This document shows, piece by piece, positions 15,232 through 23,839 of a stretch of 32,186 nt of DNA (position 1 is the stretch's first letter; every line of letters starts with the position of its first letter). The position numbers were made by a program, and so were the translations under genes. The stretch is from an uncultured Bacteroidales bacterium. Its GTDB lineage: Bacteria > Bacteroidota > Bacteroidia > Bacteroidales > UBA932. The stretch lies in assembly GCA_944326315.1 (NCBI GenBank), contig CALVDP010000024.1, positions 1 through 32,186 of the forward strand, read 5' to 3'. The notes beneath the pieces were generated by a model. That model was not told where the DNA came from. It made no database searches and was given only the letters and a program-made list of their open reading frames with translations.

Positions 15232-17850
15232 TTATAATGCCTTGAGTGCTGTCAGCCAGCCAGGTACGGCCCCGAGCCTGCGTTCAAGCTGGGCCTCATA
15301 CAGGGATTCCGGCTGTACCGGTGTGCCGTTGCTTTCTATATATTTGGTCTGTTCTTCATCGAAATCCACATTCTGTCCGTGGAATCCGACTACGACAGGC
15401 GGCAGGAATTTCCACCAGTATGAACTGTTATCCCACCAGATCCATTTTCCGCCATTGTATGCAACGGTATTGTTGAAATTCCATATGGTCAGGTCATCAA
15501 GGTGGTTAGGCATCTGCACGGCATCGCCTCCTTGCCTCCATCTTGTGAATGCTCCTTCACAGCAGTCGATCAGAGTGGCGCGAGGCTGTGTGGCATGAGA
15601 TTCGAAACATCCGTCACTTCCCCAGGTGTTTCTCCAAAGAACGGCTCCCATGCTTTCTTTCGAAACGCCTACTGCGTGATACTGGCCTGTGATTTCTTCC
15701 GAATCAGTGCCAATGACATCATGACCTTCGAAATCCATTTTTAATCCCTGAGCCTTGTCAAGAACTGCTCCGATGAATACTCTTGAAGAGGCCTGGGATC
15801 TGATCGCAGAGTGTCCTCTGGCTCCGGAAATCTCGCAGTCGTAGACTGAGACATTGGCGCTTTCTATGATGGAACTGGCTTCGCTTACGCTGACGAAATT
15901 CACCCTTCTCATCCATGAATTGACCACCCTGGTCATGCTGAGCGGTTTGTAAGCTCCGTCGTCCTCCCATGTCTCATGATGATCGAATGCCTCCTTTGCA
16001 AAACCTTTGAATGTAATATCCTCCACTCCGACATTTTCGTAATGTTGGTATCCAACTATTTTCCATTCCCAGTCACTGTTTACAGTATGCATCAGCGGTT
16101 CATAAAAAGTGACAGTGTTGCCGGACACCTGTCTGATCTGATGTATGTCCTTGACTGTGACACCGTCTGTGGCGATAGTCCATTTCTCTCCTTTGTCTGA
16201 TGTCCCTGCGGAATATGGATACAATTCCGCATTTACTATATCAGGATCATTGTTTTTCAAATACAGGCAGACCCAGTCTCCTTCTTGAATTTCTGTCGTT
16301 CCTGATACTTCCAACGAATACGTTCCTTTTTCTGCATTGCCTGTAACATCTGCAAGAATATTGGTGTACTGAATGCCGGTGTTATGTTTCAGCTGCAGCA
16401 TGTCAGGAGAAGAATACAATGCCGTAGGACCGTCGGACGGCTGGTTCGGTGCAGACATCGTAATAATGGTATTGTCTCGTCCTGCACCTTTCAGGATGAA
16501 GTTTCCGCACCTCACTATCAGGGATTGGCTCATCCCGTTGGCATCGTCTTCGGCTGTATGCAGGATGAACTCTCCTTCAGGAAAGTAAACGATAGCGTTC
16601 GCGCTCTGTTTGTGGTTAAAGGTGAGCTGGTCACCTTTTGCGTTCAGTGCCGGATTCGGCTTTTCTTCTGTGCCTGCACCTCCTGTAATCTCCTGTATGA
16701 CTTTTATAAAAGCCTCCCTGTCAGACAGTCCATCATTAGGAACAGCTCCGTAATCCGTGATGTCATATATGGTGTAGGACGTACTTCCGACAGTTATTTT
16801 ACTTTTATTTTCGGGATTTTCCGGAAGTGTAATATCAGGCGGTGCACTTTCCCCGTGATTATATCCTGCATACGAAAAGTCCAGGAGAACATTGTCTTCG
16901 GCGTTCAGCATGAACTTCTGCCATGCATTGCATGTGGATGGGTCTACGGCCGAGTACAGGAATGTGAATGTGTATCTTCTGATGTACTGCCGGTCCGAAA
17001 GCAGCCATACTTCCACAGTATTTTCTCCCTCCGTGCCGGAAAGCGGTGCCGTCACCAGGAATTCTCCTTCCTCTGTTATCTGCACCCTCCATCCGTCAGG
17101 GCATACGCGGATAGTGGCATCAGCCACATCTTCCGAAAATGTCACGCCCATGGCAACCGTTTCCCCTGGACCGATGTACATGTTTTCCTCATAGCCGTCC
17201 ACGGTCATGGTATTGTCCTGATAGACAGGGATGCTGACTGTCTGTCCGGTAGCAAGCACGAGCACGAGTTCCCCGTTTTCTCCGTCATATTCTACGGAAG
17301 TGAAGAATGAACTGCTGAAATTTGTGTTGGCTGCCAGTCTGTTCCCGTCCTTGTCTGTCACTTCTTCCCACGTAGAGCCTCCGTCGGTGCTTATTTCCCA
17401 GACATTGTCAGAGTTCACCCTGAATTGAGGGACAGTATTTGCGGCAGGATTCTCCTCAGTTCCTTCCACCACATTGAAAGTAGTGCCACCGTCTATCGAG
17501 TAAATCCAGCGACCTTCCTCGTCCACACCCACAATAGGGGTGATACCTTCACCTTCTGCGGTGATGTAGATGTCTATGGACGAACCGTCGCTGAGCTCAA
17601 GACTGTATACAGTGCCGTTGTCGTGTGCATTTACTTCCATCACGATCTGGCCTTCAGTGATCAACTTGTATGCGGATATCGCATTCTCGTTGACCTGGGA
17701 TATTATCCCTTCGAGCGCTTCTATCCTGTCTTCCAGGTCGGAGATCCCGGATTCAAGTTCCTCAGTGTCAACACATGAGGCCAATCCCGGAACCAGAGCC
17801 ACAAGACAGGCGGTTGTCAGATAAAAATTTCTCATTATGGTTGGTTGCAT
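15232..17850 (-). CDS. Lipoprotein with DUF4988-like N-terminus and beta-helix (DUF4955-type) C-terminus
   Basis: An 872-residue predicted lipoprotein with lipobox GLASC (Cys27). A coiled coil is at about 28-57 (ELESGISDLEDRIEALEGII), followed by DUF4988-like beta repeats (RWIYSIDGGTTF, NVWEISTDGGSTWEEV). From about residue 309 to the end it matches the 829-residue protein closely, e.g. LLDFSYAGYNHGESAP, DYGAVPNDGLSDREAF, YSSPDMLQLKHNTGIQ, SMTRVVNSWMRRVNF, RSQASSRVFIGA, HATQPRATLIDCC, MPNHLDDLTIWNFN, LYEAQLERRLG. The stop of the sulfatase gene and this ATG share one base (TAATG). An inner ATG at 17835 is an alternative start with an equally good signal peptide. A lyase role on glycosaminoglycan is plausible from context and fold, not shown. 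Confidence 0.78.
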   Translation of the reverse strand: MQPTIMRNFYLTTACLVALVPGLASCVDTEELESGISDLEDRIEALEGIISQVNENAISAYKLITEGQIVMEVNAHDNGTVYSLELSDGSSIDIYITAEGEGITPIVGVDEEGRWIYSIDGGTTFNVVEGTEENPAANTVPQFRVNSDNVWEISTDGGSTWEEVTDKDGNRLAANTNFSSSFFTSVEYDGENGELVLVLATGQTVSIPVYQDNTMTVDGYEENMYIGPGETVAMGVTFSEDVADATIRVCPDGWRVQITEEGEFLVTAPLSGTEGENTVEVWLLSDRQYIRRYTFTFLYSAVDPSTCNAWQKFMLNAEDNVLLDFSYAGYNHGESAPPDITLPENPENKSKITVGSTSYTIYDITDYGAVPNDGLSDREAFIKVIQEITGGAGTEEKPNPALNAKGDQLTFNHKQSANAIVYFPEGEFILHTAEDDANGMSQSLIVRCGNFILKGAGRDNTIITMSAPNQPSDGPTALYSSPDMLQLKHNTGIQYTNILADVTGNAEKGTYSLEVSGTTEIQEGDWVCLYLKNNDPDIVNAELYPYSAGTSDKGEKWTIATDGVTVKDIHQIRQVSGNTVTFYEPLMHTVNSDWEWKIVGYQHYENVGVEDITFKGFAKEAFDHHETWEDDGAYKPLSMTRVVNSWMRRVNFVSVSEASSIIESANVSVYDCEISGARGHSAIRSQASSRVFIGAVLDKAQGLKMDFEGHDVIGTDSEEITGQYHAVGVSKESMGAVLWRNTWGSDGCFESHATQPRATLIDCCEGAFTRWRQGGDAVQMPNHLDDLTIWNFNNTVAYNGGKWIWWDNSSYWWKFLPPVVVGFHGQNVDFDEEQTKYIESNGTPVQPESLYEAQLERRLGAVPGWLTALKAL

Positions 17851-19406
17851 TAGTTTTGTGATTTGTTGTCATCTTTCCCCGTGAGGGACAGTACATGGTC
17901 GATTATCCCTTCCCTGTACCATATATCATTTGCCTCTTCCAGTTTTTCCCTGAGCTTGGCGCACAGCCCACCGAACAGTTCAGGATTCTCCTGATACGGG
18001 ATATTCGCCATCTGATAAGGGTCGTTCCAGTCGTCGAAGATAAGGACCCGCTTGATGTTCATGTCCCGGTCTATGGCAATCTCCATGGTGTAGCGTCCGG
18101 TCTTGATACCTCTCGCCTCCGGGAAAATACCGTGTACGATGCCGTCCTTGTCTTTCTTCCCGTCAAGATTCCTTATATACAGGGCGGCATCCGGGGTATC
18201 GCATTCCTCTCCGTTCTCCAGGAACACCGTCGCGAGATTCCTGCCTTCGGCCGTCTGAGGTATCTTGTCCTCCAATCCTGCGAGTGCCAGCAAGGTAGGC
18301 ATGATGTCAGTGGTGCTCAGCAATGTAGAATCGACCCTGTGGCGGATCTTGCCGGGATACCTTATCATGAACGGGACATTGAAGGATTCTGTGTATATCG
18401 AATTCTTAGGGTCCAGCGTTCCCTGGCTGCACATGGTCTCGCCATGGTCCGAAGTGAACACGACAATCGTATTCCTGTCAAGACCAAGTCGTTTCAGCTC
18501 GGATAGCAGCCTTCCGAATTCCCTGTCCACACCGGTGACATTGGCGAAGTAGTACCGTGCTGACGGCGCCTTTGACAGCGTGGTGTCTACATTCGGCCTG
18601 ACATACAGTTCCTTGAAGCTCATGTCCCTGTATAGATTGTAGTCTTCTTCCATGCAGTCGTCAAGGCTTTCGTAAGGACTGTGCGGCGGATTGTATGCCA
18701 CGGCGAGGAAGAACGGTGCTCCGGCATCCCTTTCCCCGTTTTCATTCCGGAGGAACTCTATTGCCTTGTCTGTCTCATGTTTTACCGAGTATTCGTGAGG
18801 GTCATGCCGGACGCCGTCAGTATCCCAGTAGTGAGGGTCCTTGTGCACATCGAATGTCCCGTATGAATACCAGTATGAGAAGCCGTGCCTTCTCTCGGGA
18901 GGGGTGTAGGCATCCCATTCAGGATTTCTGTCGCTTACATAGTGTCCCGGATTGGCCGGGTCATTCTTCATCGGGGCCTCGGCATGAAGCTTTCCGATGT
19001 AGCCGCAGCTGTAGCCGTTGGCCGCGAATACGTCAGAGATGCAGACTGCTTCAGGATTGAGCGTGCTTTCAGGCCTGAGCGCCATGCAGTTCAGGGTCAC
19101 TCCGCTTCTCTCCGGATACATTCCGGTGAGGAACATCCCCCTATACGGGCTGCTGAGCGGACATGTGCTGACCGCGCTTGACAACACCAGGGATTCATCC
19201 GCGAAGCTGTCCAGGTTCGGTGTGCTTACCGGGTCGGCCTTCCATCTGACATGCTCCGAGTAGCCTTCGTCATTCCAGAAACCGAGAGACTGGTTCCTGA
19301 ACTGGTCAGGAAAAACATAGATGACATTCGGCTTTTCTGCAGTTTCGTTGCTGCAGGCCATCAATGCCAGTCCGGAAAACGGAAGCAGGTATTTCTTGAT
19401 TTCCAT
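17850..19406 (-). CDS. Sulfatase, serine-type active site
   Basis: A 518-residue sulfatase with a lipoprotein-like signal (LALMACS, Cys18). The formylglycine motif reads S85-S-P-Y-R89 followed by GMFLTG, so the residue to be oxidised is serine; that requires an anaerobic radical-SAM maturase encoded elsewhere. Metal and substrate residues fit the S1 family: PDQ at 33-35 in place of the more common DD, K139/H141 in IGKLHAE, H242 in PPHSPY, and DHGE at 320-323. In a PUL with PL8 and GH88 it most likely removes sulfate from chondroitin or dermatan fragments. Whether it acts at 2-O, 4-O or 6-O cannot be decided here. It sits 6 bp after the PL8 gene and overlaps the next gene by one base. Confidence 0.93.
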   Translation of the reverse strand: MEIKKYLLPFSGLALMACSNETAEKPNVIYVFPDQFRNQSLGFWNDEGYSEHVRWKADPVSTPNLDSFADESLVLSSAVSTCPLSSPYRGMFLTGMYPERSGVTLNCMALRPESTLNPEAVCISDVFAANGYSCGYIGKLHAEAPMKNDPANPGHYVSDRNPEWDAYTPPERRHGFSYWYSYGTFDVHKDPHYWDTDGVRHDPHEYSVKHETDKAIEFLRNENGERDAGAPFFLAVAYNPPHSPYESLDDCMEEDYNLYRDMSFKELYVRPNVDTTLSKAPSARYYFANVTGVDREFGRLLSELKRLGLDRNTIVVFTSDHGETMCSQGTLDPKNSIYTESFNVPFMIRYPGKIRHRVDSTLLSTTDIMPTLLALAGLEDKIPQTAEGRNLATVFLENGEECDTPDAALYIRNLDGKKDKDGIVHGIFPEARGIKTGRYTMEIAIDRDMNIKRVLIFDDWNDPYQMANIPYQENPELFGGLCAKLREKLEEANDIWYREGIIDHVLSLTGKDDNKSQN

Positions 19407-19412
19407 ATGATT

Positions 19413-22400
19413 CTATTTCATTTTCAAAAGCTTTATCTCTTCTGTCCTGGCTTCTCCTGTGGTGAATACCAGTTCTGTCCTGTAACCTTGCATCTTGACC
19501 CGGACAGTGGAGCTGCCTTTGTCGGCTATGCTCCAGTTCCCGTCAAGCGTTACGGTCACATAGGTATCGGCGCAATGGTTGTTCACCCATTCCCTGCCGT
19601 ATATACTTCGTTCGACCCGCTTTCCATCCTCATCGAAGATTTCATCGCTTGGACCGCTGTACAATGCCAGGTCAGGGTTACTTACGCTCAATGTCATCAT
19701 GCCGTTAGCCACGCTGTACATTATCATGGACGGGGACGCAGCCTTGATGATCTCGTCATCTCCGTCCCCGATCCCGCCGAATACGGCTAACGCCTTTGTC
19801 CCGGTCTCTTTGTCGAAGACGATATGTGCTGAAGAATCACATCTGACCACTTCATAAGGAAGTGCCTTCATGTATTCCTCCACCCGTTCCGGTGTGGCGT
19901 GTATTATTGCCATGTATTCATACCTGCCGTCCTTGACAATCTCTCCGTGCCTGATATAAGCCTTCTCGAACCATCCTTCCGTAGGCTCTGCCGTTTCTTC
20001 ATGGAAGGAGTGCTGGAGTCCTTTGGTGTACACGATGTCGGCATCCTTGACTATGAATGCGTTGCCGAACCTGTCGGAAAGCTGGACGAGACTGCCTGAA
20101 ATGCGGGATGTATCGGCTTCTGTGCTGTCCTGCAGCGCATTCTGGAACAATGTCGTATGCAGTCCGGAGCCTTCAAGGCTGTTCTCCAGTCCTGAGCCGA
20201 GGGCCACAATCCTGTCCCCGAAGGCGAAATAGGACTTGAGCCCCCTCAGTGATCCGTTGTATTTGTCATGTTCATGCAGTTTCATCGCAAATGCGCCGTC
20301 CTTGCCCTTGTGTGTGACACCTCCGGCGAACCATTCGTCGGAAAGCAGCATTTCCTCGTACCCTGAGAATTCATCCACGTTCAACACATTGGCAAGCATT
20401 TTTTCCATAGGTATGTCAGCAGCCGTCGTTCCCGGGATGTGACACCAGTCCCATCCGTCCACCTGATATCCGGATCCTGCCGCAGACACATGTTCTTCCG
20501 GATCTGCCATGATCTGCATGCTTCCATGTGTAAGGTATCGTCCGTACAGGTTTGCTCCGTTGTAGATTTCCGCTGCCCACAGGTATCTGCTGTGTCCGGC
20601 GAATGTCACGAGCCATTCCCCGCGCCTGTGCGACATGGAGCAGTTGTAGCCGTAGGCGTGGCATCCTTCAGGTGCCTTTTCCGCACGGATACCGGCGTCC
20701 GTGAACTTCTTCCCGAGTTCCCCGTCTCCTCCGAACCTGAGGTAGGCGGATGCCAGGTCTCTGTCAATGGCTTCTTTCCCGTCAGGAGACCCTGCATCGG
20801 CAAGCAGTGCATACTGCCTCGGTATCAGAGCGCCTTTCCCGTCAGGATGTCTGCCTGACATGGCGAGAGGGAAGGATTCTCTGTCACAATAGAATCTCAT
20901 TTCGAGGAGGGCGTCCTTCAATATCCCGTGGCTTGTCTCCGATATCGCGAAGCCTGTCCCGTGCAGCATCCAGACTGCATTTACGGCTCCGTCGAATCCA
21001 CCTGTGGCGTATGCCGGATATGCCTTCCTGTGATGCATCACGGTGCCGTCTGACTTGAAGCACGGATTCAGCCCGTCAGCGTATCTGAAGCCATTGTCCA
21101 CCCATCTGGAGAGGGCTTTCATGTATGCCACCTTGTACGGACTGTCCTCAAGCATGACAAGGGATGCCGTACGACCCATAAGTGAAGTGTTGAATGCATC
21201 TATGTCCATACCCGGGGCAGCCGGGGCGGTCTTCACTTCTCCGACGCCTGAAAACCATTCCATTGCGGCCTGCACCTTGCTGCCGAGTCCGGCTTCTGAC
21301 AGGACATCTTTCATAATAACAGGGGCCGTATAGAAATTCCTCATGCTGTAGCCGAGGTGGTGCACGGTGCCCAGTCCGCTTCCGGCTTCAAAGCCCTGGT
21401 CAAGCAGATGCCTGGTAAGCATGACATACATCCCGGCGATACTGTCTTTCTGTTGTGGACAGGTCTCGTGCATCCAGGCTATGGCGAACTGAAGCAGGTT
21501 GTCATTCGCCTGTTTCAGCAGCTGTCCGTTCTCCCCGAACTGCCTGGCGGCGTCCTTTATCCCGAGGTTGATGTAGGTCTCGCCGTATCTTGTGAAGAAA
21601 ACAGGCTTTCCCTTAATGGTGCCGTCAGGGTTTTCCGAAATCCCGTAACTTTCATATACATCCCTGACCTTGCTGAATTTCCATGGCTTCTTCCCGTTTG
21701 TCACAAGTGTGACGAATCTTTCCTGTATCAGGTCAAGGTCTTCTTTTTCATTTTCCGTAAGAACATTCCCGGGAGCGATGTCAAGCTTCAGATTCCAGCT
21801 TCTGTCAAGGACGAGCCAGTGGGAATCCGTATCCTTGTTCACGAATGGTGCCTGCCAGTCAGGCGTGTGGTGACGAACGTCTTCGAATGCCGAAGTGATG
21901 ATTCCGTCAAAATACAGAGTGCCGCTGCCGCATTCTTCCGGAGCCGTGATGACGACCCTGTCCATACCGGACGCCGGTGTACCTTCCATATCCCTGTCGA
22001 ATGCCACCCAGGACCCTCTCCATCCTGTGAAGCCAAGTCTGTAGTCGAAATGGCAGCATTCGGTGTCTCCTTTGTAGAACGAGAAACGCAGGTGTCCGTC
22101 TATTGCCGCAGGGGAGTACACCCAGAACACGAATGTCGATACGGAAGTCTCCCGTGGATTCGGATTTTCCGGAAGATACGGGATGTCCCCCGGTATATGC
22201 AGCTCCGCACCCCCTTTCTTCCATGTCCATTCAAGAGAGTGCTCTCCCAGCTTGCTGTGGCTGCCGGACACGGCAAGTTGTGACGACTGTCCGGGTATTG
22301 CGGGAGCTACGCTTTCTTCAAATGAAAGCACTCCGCTTCCGGGGTCGAAATCAACGACCTTGGCGTCTGTCATGCTGAAGATCGCCAAGGCCGAAAGGAT

Positions 22401-22418
22401 ACAGATTACTTTTTTCAT
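19413..22418 (-). CDS. PL8 polysaccharide lyase, chondroitinase ABC type (minus arm)
   Basis: A 1001-residue exported lyase with a signal peptide at about 1-19. It cuts chondroitin/dermatan-type chains by beta-elimination, leaving 4,5-unsaturated uronic acid ends. Domains in order are a jelly-roll carbohydrate-binding N-terminus (about 20-180, with CCHFDYRLGFTGWRGSWVAF), an alpha/alpha toroid catalytic domain (about 220-560), and C-terminal beta-sandwiches. Active-site residues align with Proteus chondroitinase ABC: His463 and Tyr470 in MHHRKAYPAY, Arg523 in SGRHP, and Glu617 in WAAEIYNGANLYGRY. The ATG is one base after the GH88 stop, so translation is probably coupled. It differs clearly from the second PL8 at 23840, so the two may prefer different sulfation patterns. 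Confidence 0.94.
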   Translation of the reverse strand: MKKVICILSALAIFSMTDAKVVDFDPGSGVLSFEESVAPAIPGQSSQLAVSGSHSKLGEHSLEWTWKKGGAELHIPGDIPYLPENPNPRETSVSTFVFWVYSPAAIDGHLRFSFYKGDTECCHFDYRLGFTGWRGSWVAFDRDMEGTPASGMDRVVITAPEECGSGTLYFDGIITSAFEDVRHHTPDWQAPFVNKDTDSHWLVLDRSWNLKLDIAPGNVLTENEKEDLDLIQERFVTLVTNGKKPWKFSKVRDVYESYGISENPDGTIKGKPVFFTRYGETYINLGIKDAARQFGENGQLLKQANDNLLQFAIAWMHETCPQQKDSIAGMYVMLTRHLLDQGFEAGSGLGTVHHLGYSMRNFYTAPVIMKDVLSEAGLGSKVQAAMEWFSGVGEVKTAPAAPGMDIDAFNTSLMGRTASLVMLEDSPYKVAYMKALSRWVDNGFRYADGLNPCFKSDGTVMHHRKAYPAYATGGFDGAVNAVWMLHGTGFAISETSHGILKDALLEMRFYCDRESFPLAMSGRHPDGKGALIPRQYALLADAGSPDGKEAIDRDLASAYLRFGGDGELGKKFTDAGIRAEKAPEGCHAYGYNCSMSHRRGEWLVTFAGHSRYLWAAEIYNGANLYGRYLTHGSMQIMADPEEHVSAAGSGYQVDGWDWCHIPGTTAADIPMEKMLANVLNVDEFSGYEEMLLSDEWFAGGVTHKGKDGAFAMKLHEHDKYNGSLRGLKSYFAFGDRIVALGSGLENSLEGSGLHTTLFQNALQDSTEADTSRISGSLVQLSDRFGNAFIVKDADIVYTKGLQHSFHEETAEPTEGWFEKAYIRHGEIVKDGRYEYMAIIHATPERVEEYMKALPYEVVRCDSSAHIVFDKETGTKALAVFGGIGDGDDEIIKAASPSMIMYSVANGMMTLSVSNPDLALYSGPSDEIFDEDGKRVERSIYGREWVNNHCADTYVTVTLDGNWSIADKGSSTVRVKMQGYRTELVFTTGEARTEEIKLLKMK

Positions 22419-22419
22419 G

Positions 22420-23625
22420 TTAATATTTCACAGGTGCAAGACCTTTTTCGATATTGCCCTTTCTGATGAGTGCTTCGAGGAAATAATAGTCAGCGTAATT
22501 CAGCGGAACATCAATGCTGCTTCCATGAGGTATGCTGCCGACGGAATGCATGAGTATGAATCCTCCGTTTGTACCCGGCTCTGCGCGGTAGGCAGGTGAA
22601 GAAAGGGATTCGATCATCTTGTCAGCCTTTTCCTTATAGAGATCGTTTGCCGTGAAGCCGTACAGCTCGTACAGCGCTGATGCTATTACGGCTGCAGACG
22701 AGGCGTCGCGGTAGGTGTCCGGAATGTCAGGGCAGTCGAAGTCCCAGTATGGCACAAGGTCTTCCGGCATGTTAGGGTTGTTGAGAAGGTAGTCCGCCAC
22801 CTTTTGCGCCCTTTCAAGATATTTCATGTCCCCTGTATAGCGGAACATGACTGTGTAGCCGTACAGCGACCATGCCTGGCCTCTGGCCCATGCGGACTCG
22901 TCAGAGTAGCCCTGTGCTGTGCATCTCCCGCGTACTTCTCCTGTCTCAGGGTCGTAGTCTACGACGTGGTAGGTGCTGTAGTCAGGACGGTAGTGGTTTT
23001 TCATTGTATTGTCGGCATGGCTGACTGCTATCTTGTAGAATGTGGAATCTCCGGTGAACTCGGTAGCCTTTATCAGAAGCTCCAGGTTCATCATGTTATC
23101 AATGATGACAGGGCATTTCCATCCCCTGGTGCCCTGCCAGCCCCTGTCTGCATCCCATGACTGTATGACTCCGGCCGCTGGCCTGAACCTTGTGGAGAGC
23201 GACTTGGCTGCATTGACTATTACGTCTTTGTATCCGTCTATATTCTTGAGTCTCAGGCCGTTGCCATAGCTGTCGTATATCATGAAGCCTATGTCGTGAT
23301 GCCATTTCAGATACTGGATGGAATCCAGTACCTCGGTATGCTTGCGTGCATGGTCCGCCCAGTATTCGTCTCCTGTAAGCTCGTACATGTACCAGAGGGT
23401 GCCTGCGAAGAAGCCGCTTACCCAGTCGTCTGTCGGCACGTAAACGATTTCACCGTCTTTGTAGGTGGACGGAATCCTTACGGTATCTCCTGCTTCCGAT
23501 GCCTCGATAAGGGATTTGAGCTGTATCTTGGCGTTCTCGATGTTGTCCTGGATAATGTCTGTCTTCGGGGCACATTGCACGGCTATCACCGCCAGTGCCA
23601 GCGTGGAAAGGAATTTGAGTTTCAT
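22420..23625 (-). CDS. GH88 unsaturated glucuronyl hydrolase
   Basis: A 401-residue enzyme that hydrolyses the 4,5-unsaturated uronic acid from lyase-made disaccharides by hydrating the double bond. The alpha/alpha barrel signatures are present: TDDWVSGFFAGTLWYMYELT, KWHHDIGFMIYDSYGNGL with a catalytic Asp111, and CPVIIDNMMNLELL with Asp176, equivalent to Asp88 and Asp149 of the Bacillus enzyme. SDESAWARGQAWSLYGY is another family signature. The N-terminus has a signal peptide with a possible lipobox (VIAVQC, Cys18), so it should act in the periplasm. It is the first gene of the minus arm, directly before the PL8 gene, with a promoter-like box about 100 bp upstream. Confidence 0.95.
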   Translation of the reverse strand: MKLKFLSTLALAVIAVQCAPKTDIIQDNIENAKIQLKSLIEASEAGDTVRIPSTYKDGEIVYVPTDDWVSGFFAGTLWYMYELTGDEYWADHARKHTEVLDSIQYLKWHHDIGFMIYDSYGNGLRLKNIDGYKDVIVNAAKSLSTRFRPAAGVIQSWDADRGWQGTRGWKCPVIIDNMMNLELLIKATEFTGDSTFYKIAVSHADNTMKNHYRPDYSTYHVVDYDPETGEVRGRCTAQGYSDESAWARGQAWSLYGYTVMFRYTGDMKYLERAQKVADYLLNNPNMPEDLVPYWDFDCPDIPDTYRDASSAAVIASALYELYGFTANDLYKEKADKMIESLSSPAYRAEPGTNGGFILMHSVGSIPHGSSIDVPLNYADYYFLEALIRKGNIEKGLAPVKY

Positions 23626-23725
23626 TTCTGTATTGTTTGAGTCATTAGTTTGTCGGTGTATGTCGGCTTTCTGGTTTCAGGTCAGTTCCCGTGCCGAAAA
23701 TCACATATCATAGGGCGAATATAGT

Positions 23726-23733
23726 CAAAATTA
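23726..23733 (-). promoter_or_regulatory. Candidate promoter of the minus arm (GH88 onward)
   Basis: The minus strand reads TAATTTTG, an exact TAnnTTTG -7 box. A weak -33 box TTTC (23758-23755) lies 21 bp upstream. The leader to the GH88 start would be about 95 nt and includes two CCGACA words. Confidence 0.42.
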
Positions 23734-23783
23734 TAATTCATTCAAAATAAACTTGAAACACTTGTTAATTTGTGTGTTGACCT

Positions 23784-23815
23784 TTTGTCTGTTTGAAAAA
23801 TTAATGATATATTTG
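23784..23815 (+). promoter_or_regulatory. Promoter of the plus arm (PL8-SusC-SusD)
   Basis: A -33 box TTTG (23784-23787) and a -7 box TATATTTG (23808-23815) are separated by 20 bp. This matches the Bacteroidetes primary sigma consensus TTTG-N19-21-TAnnTTTG in full. The PL8 ATG follows 24 bp after the -7 box. It lies back-to-back with the minus-arm promoter, so a regulator binding between them could control both arms. Confidence 0.65.
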
Positions 23816-23839
23816 CCAAATGCATTATAATTAATAACC

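Noticed and set aside
16384-17310. 308-codon plus-strand open frame opposite the 872-residue lipoprotein gene
   Set aside because: Antisense shadow with no signal, no domain pattern and Cys/Arg-rich composition; the minus-strand protein has clear homology to its paralogue.
21357-22283. 308-codon plus-strand open frame opposite the PL8 gene
   Set aside because: Antisense shadow of a gene with all catalytic motifs on the minus strand.
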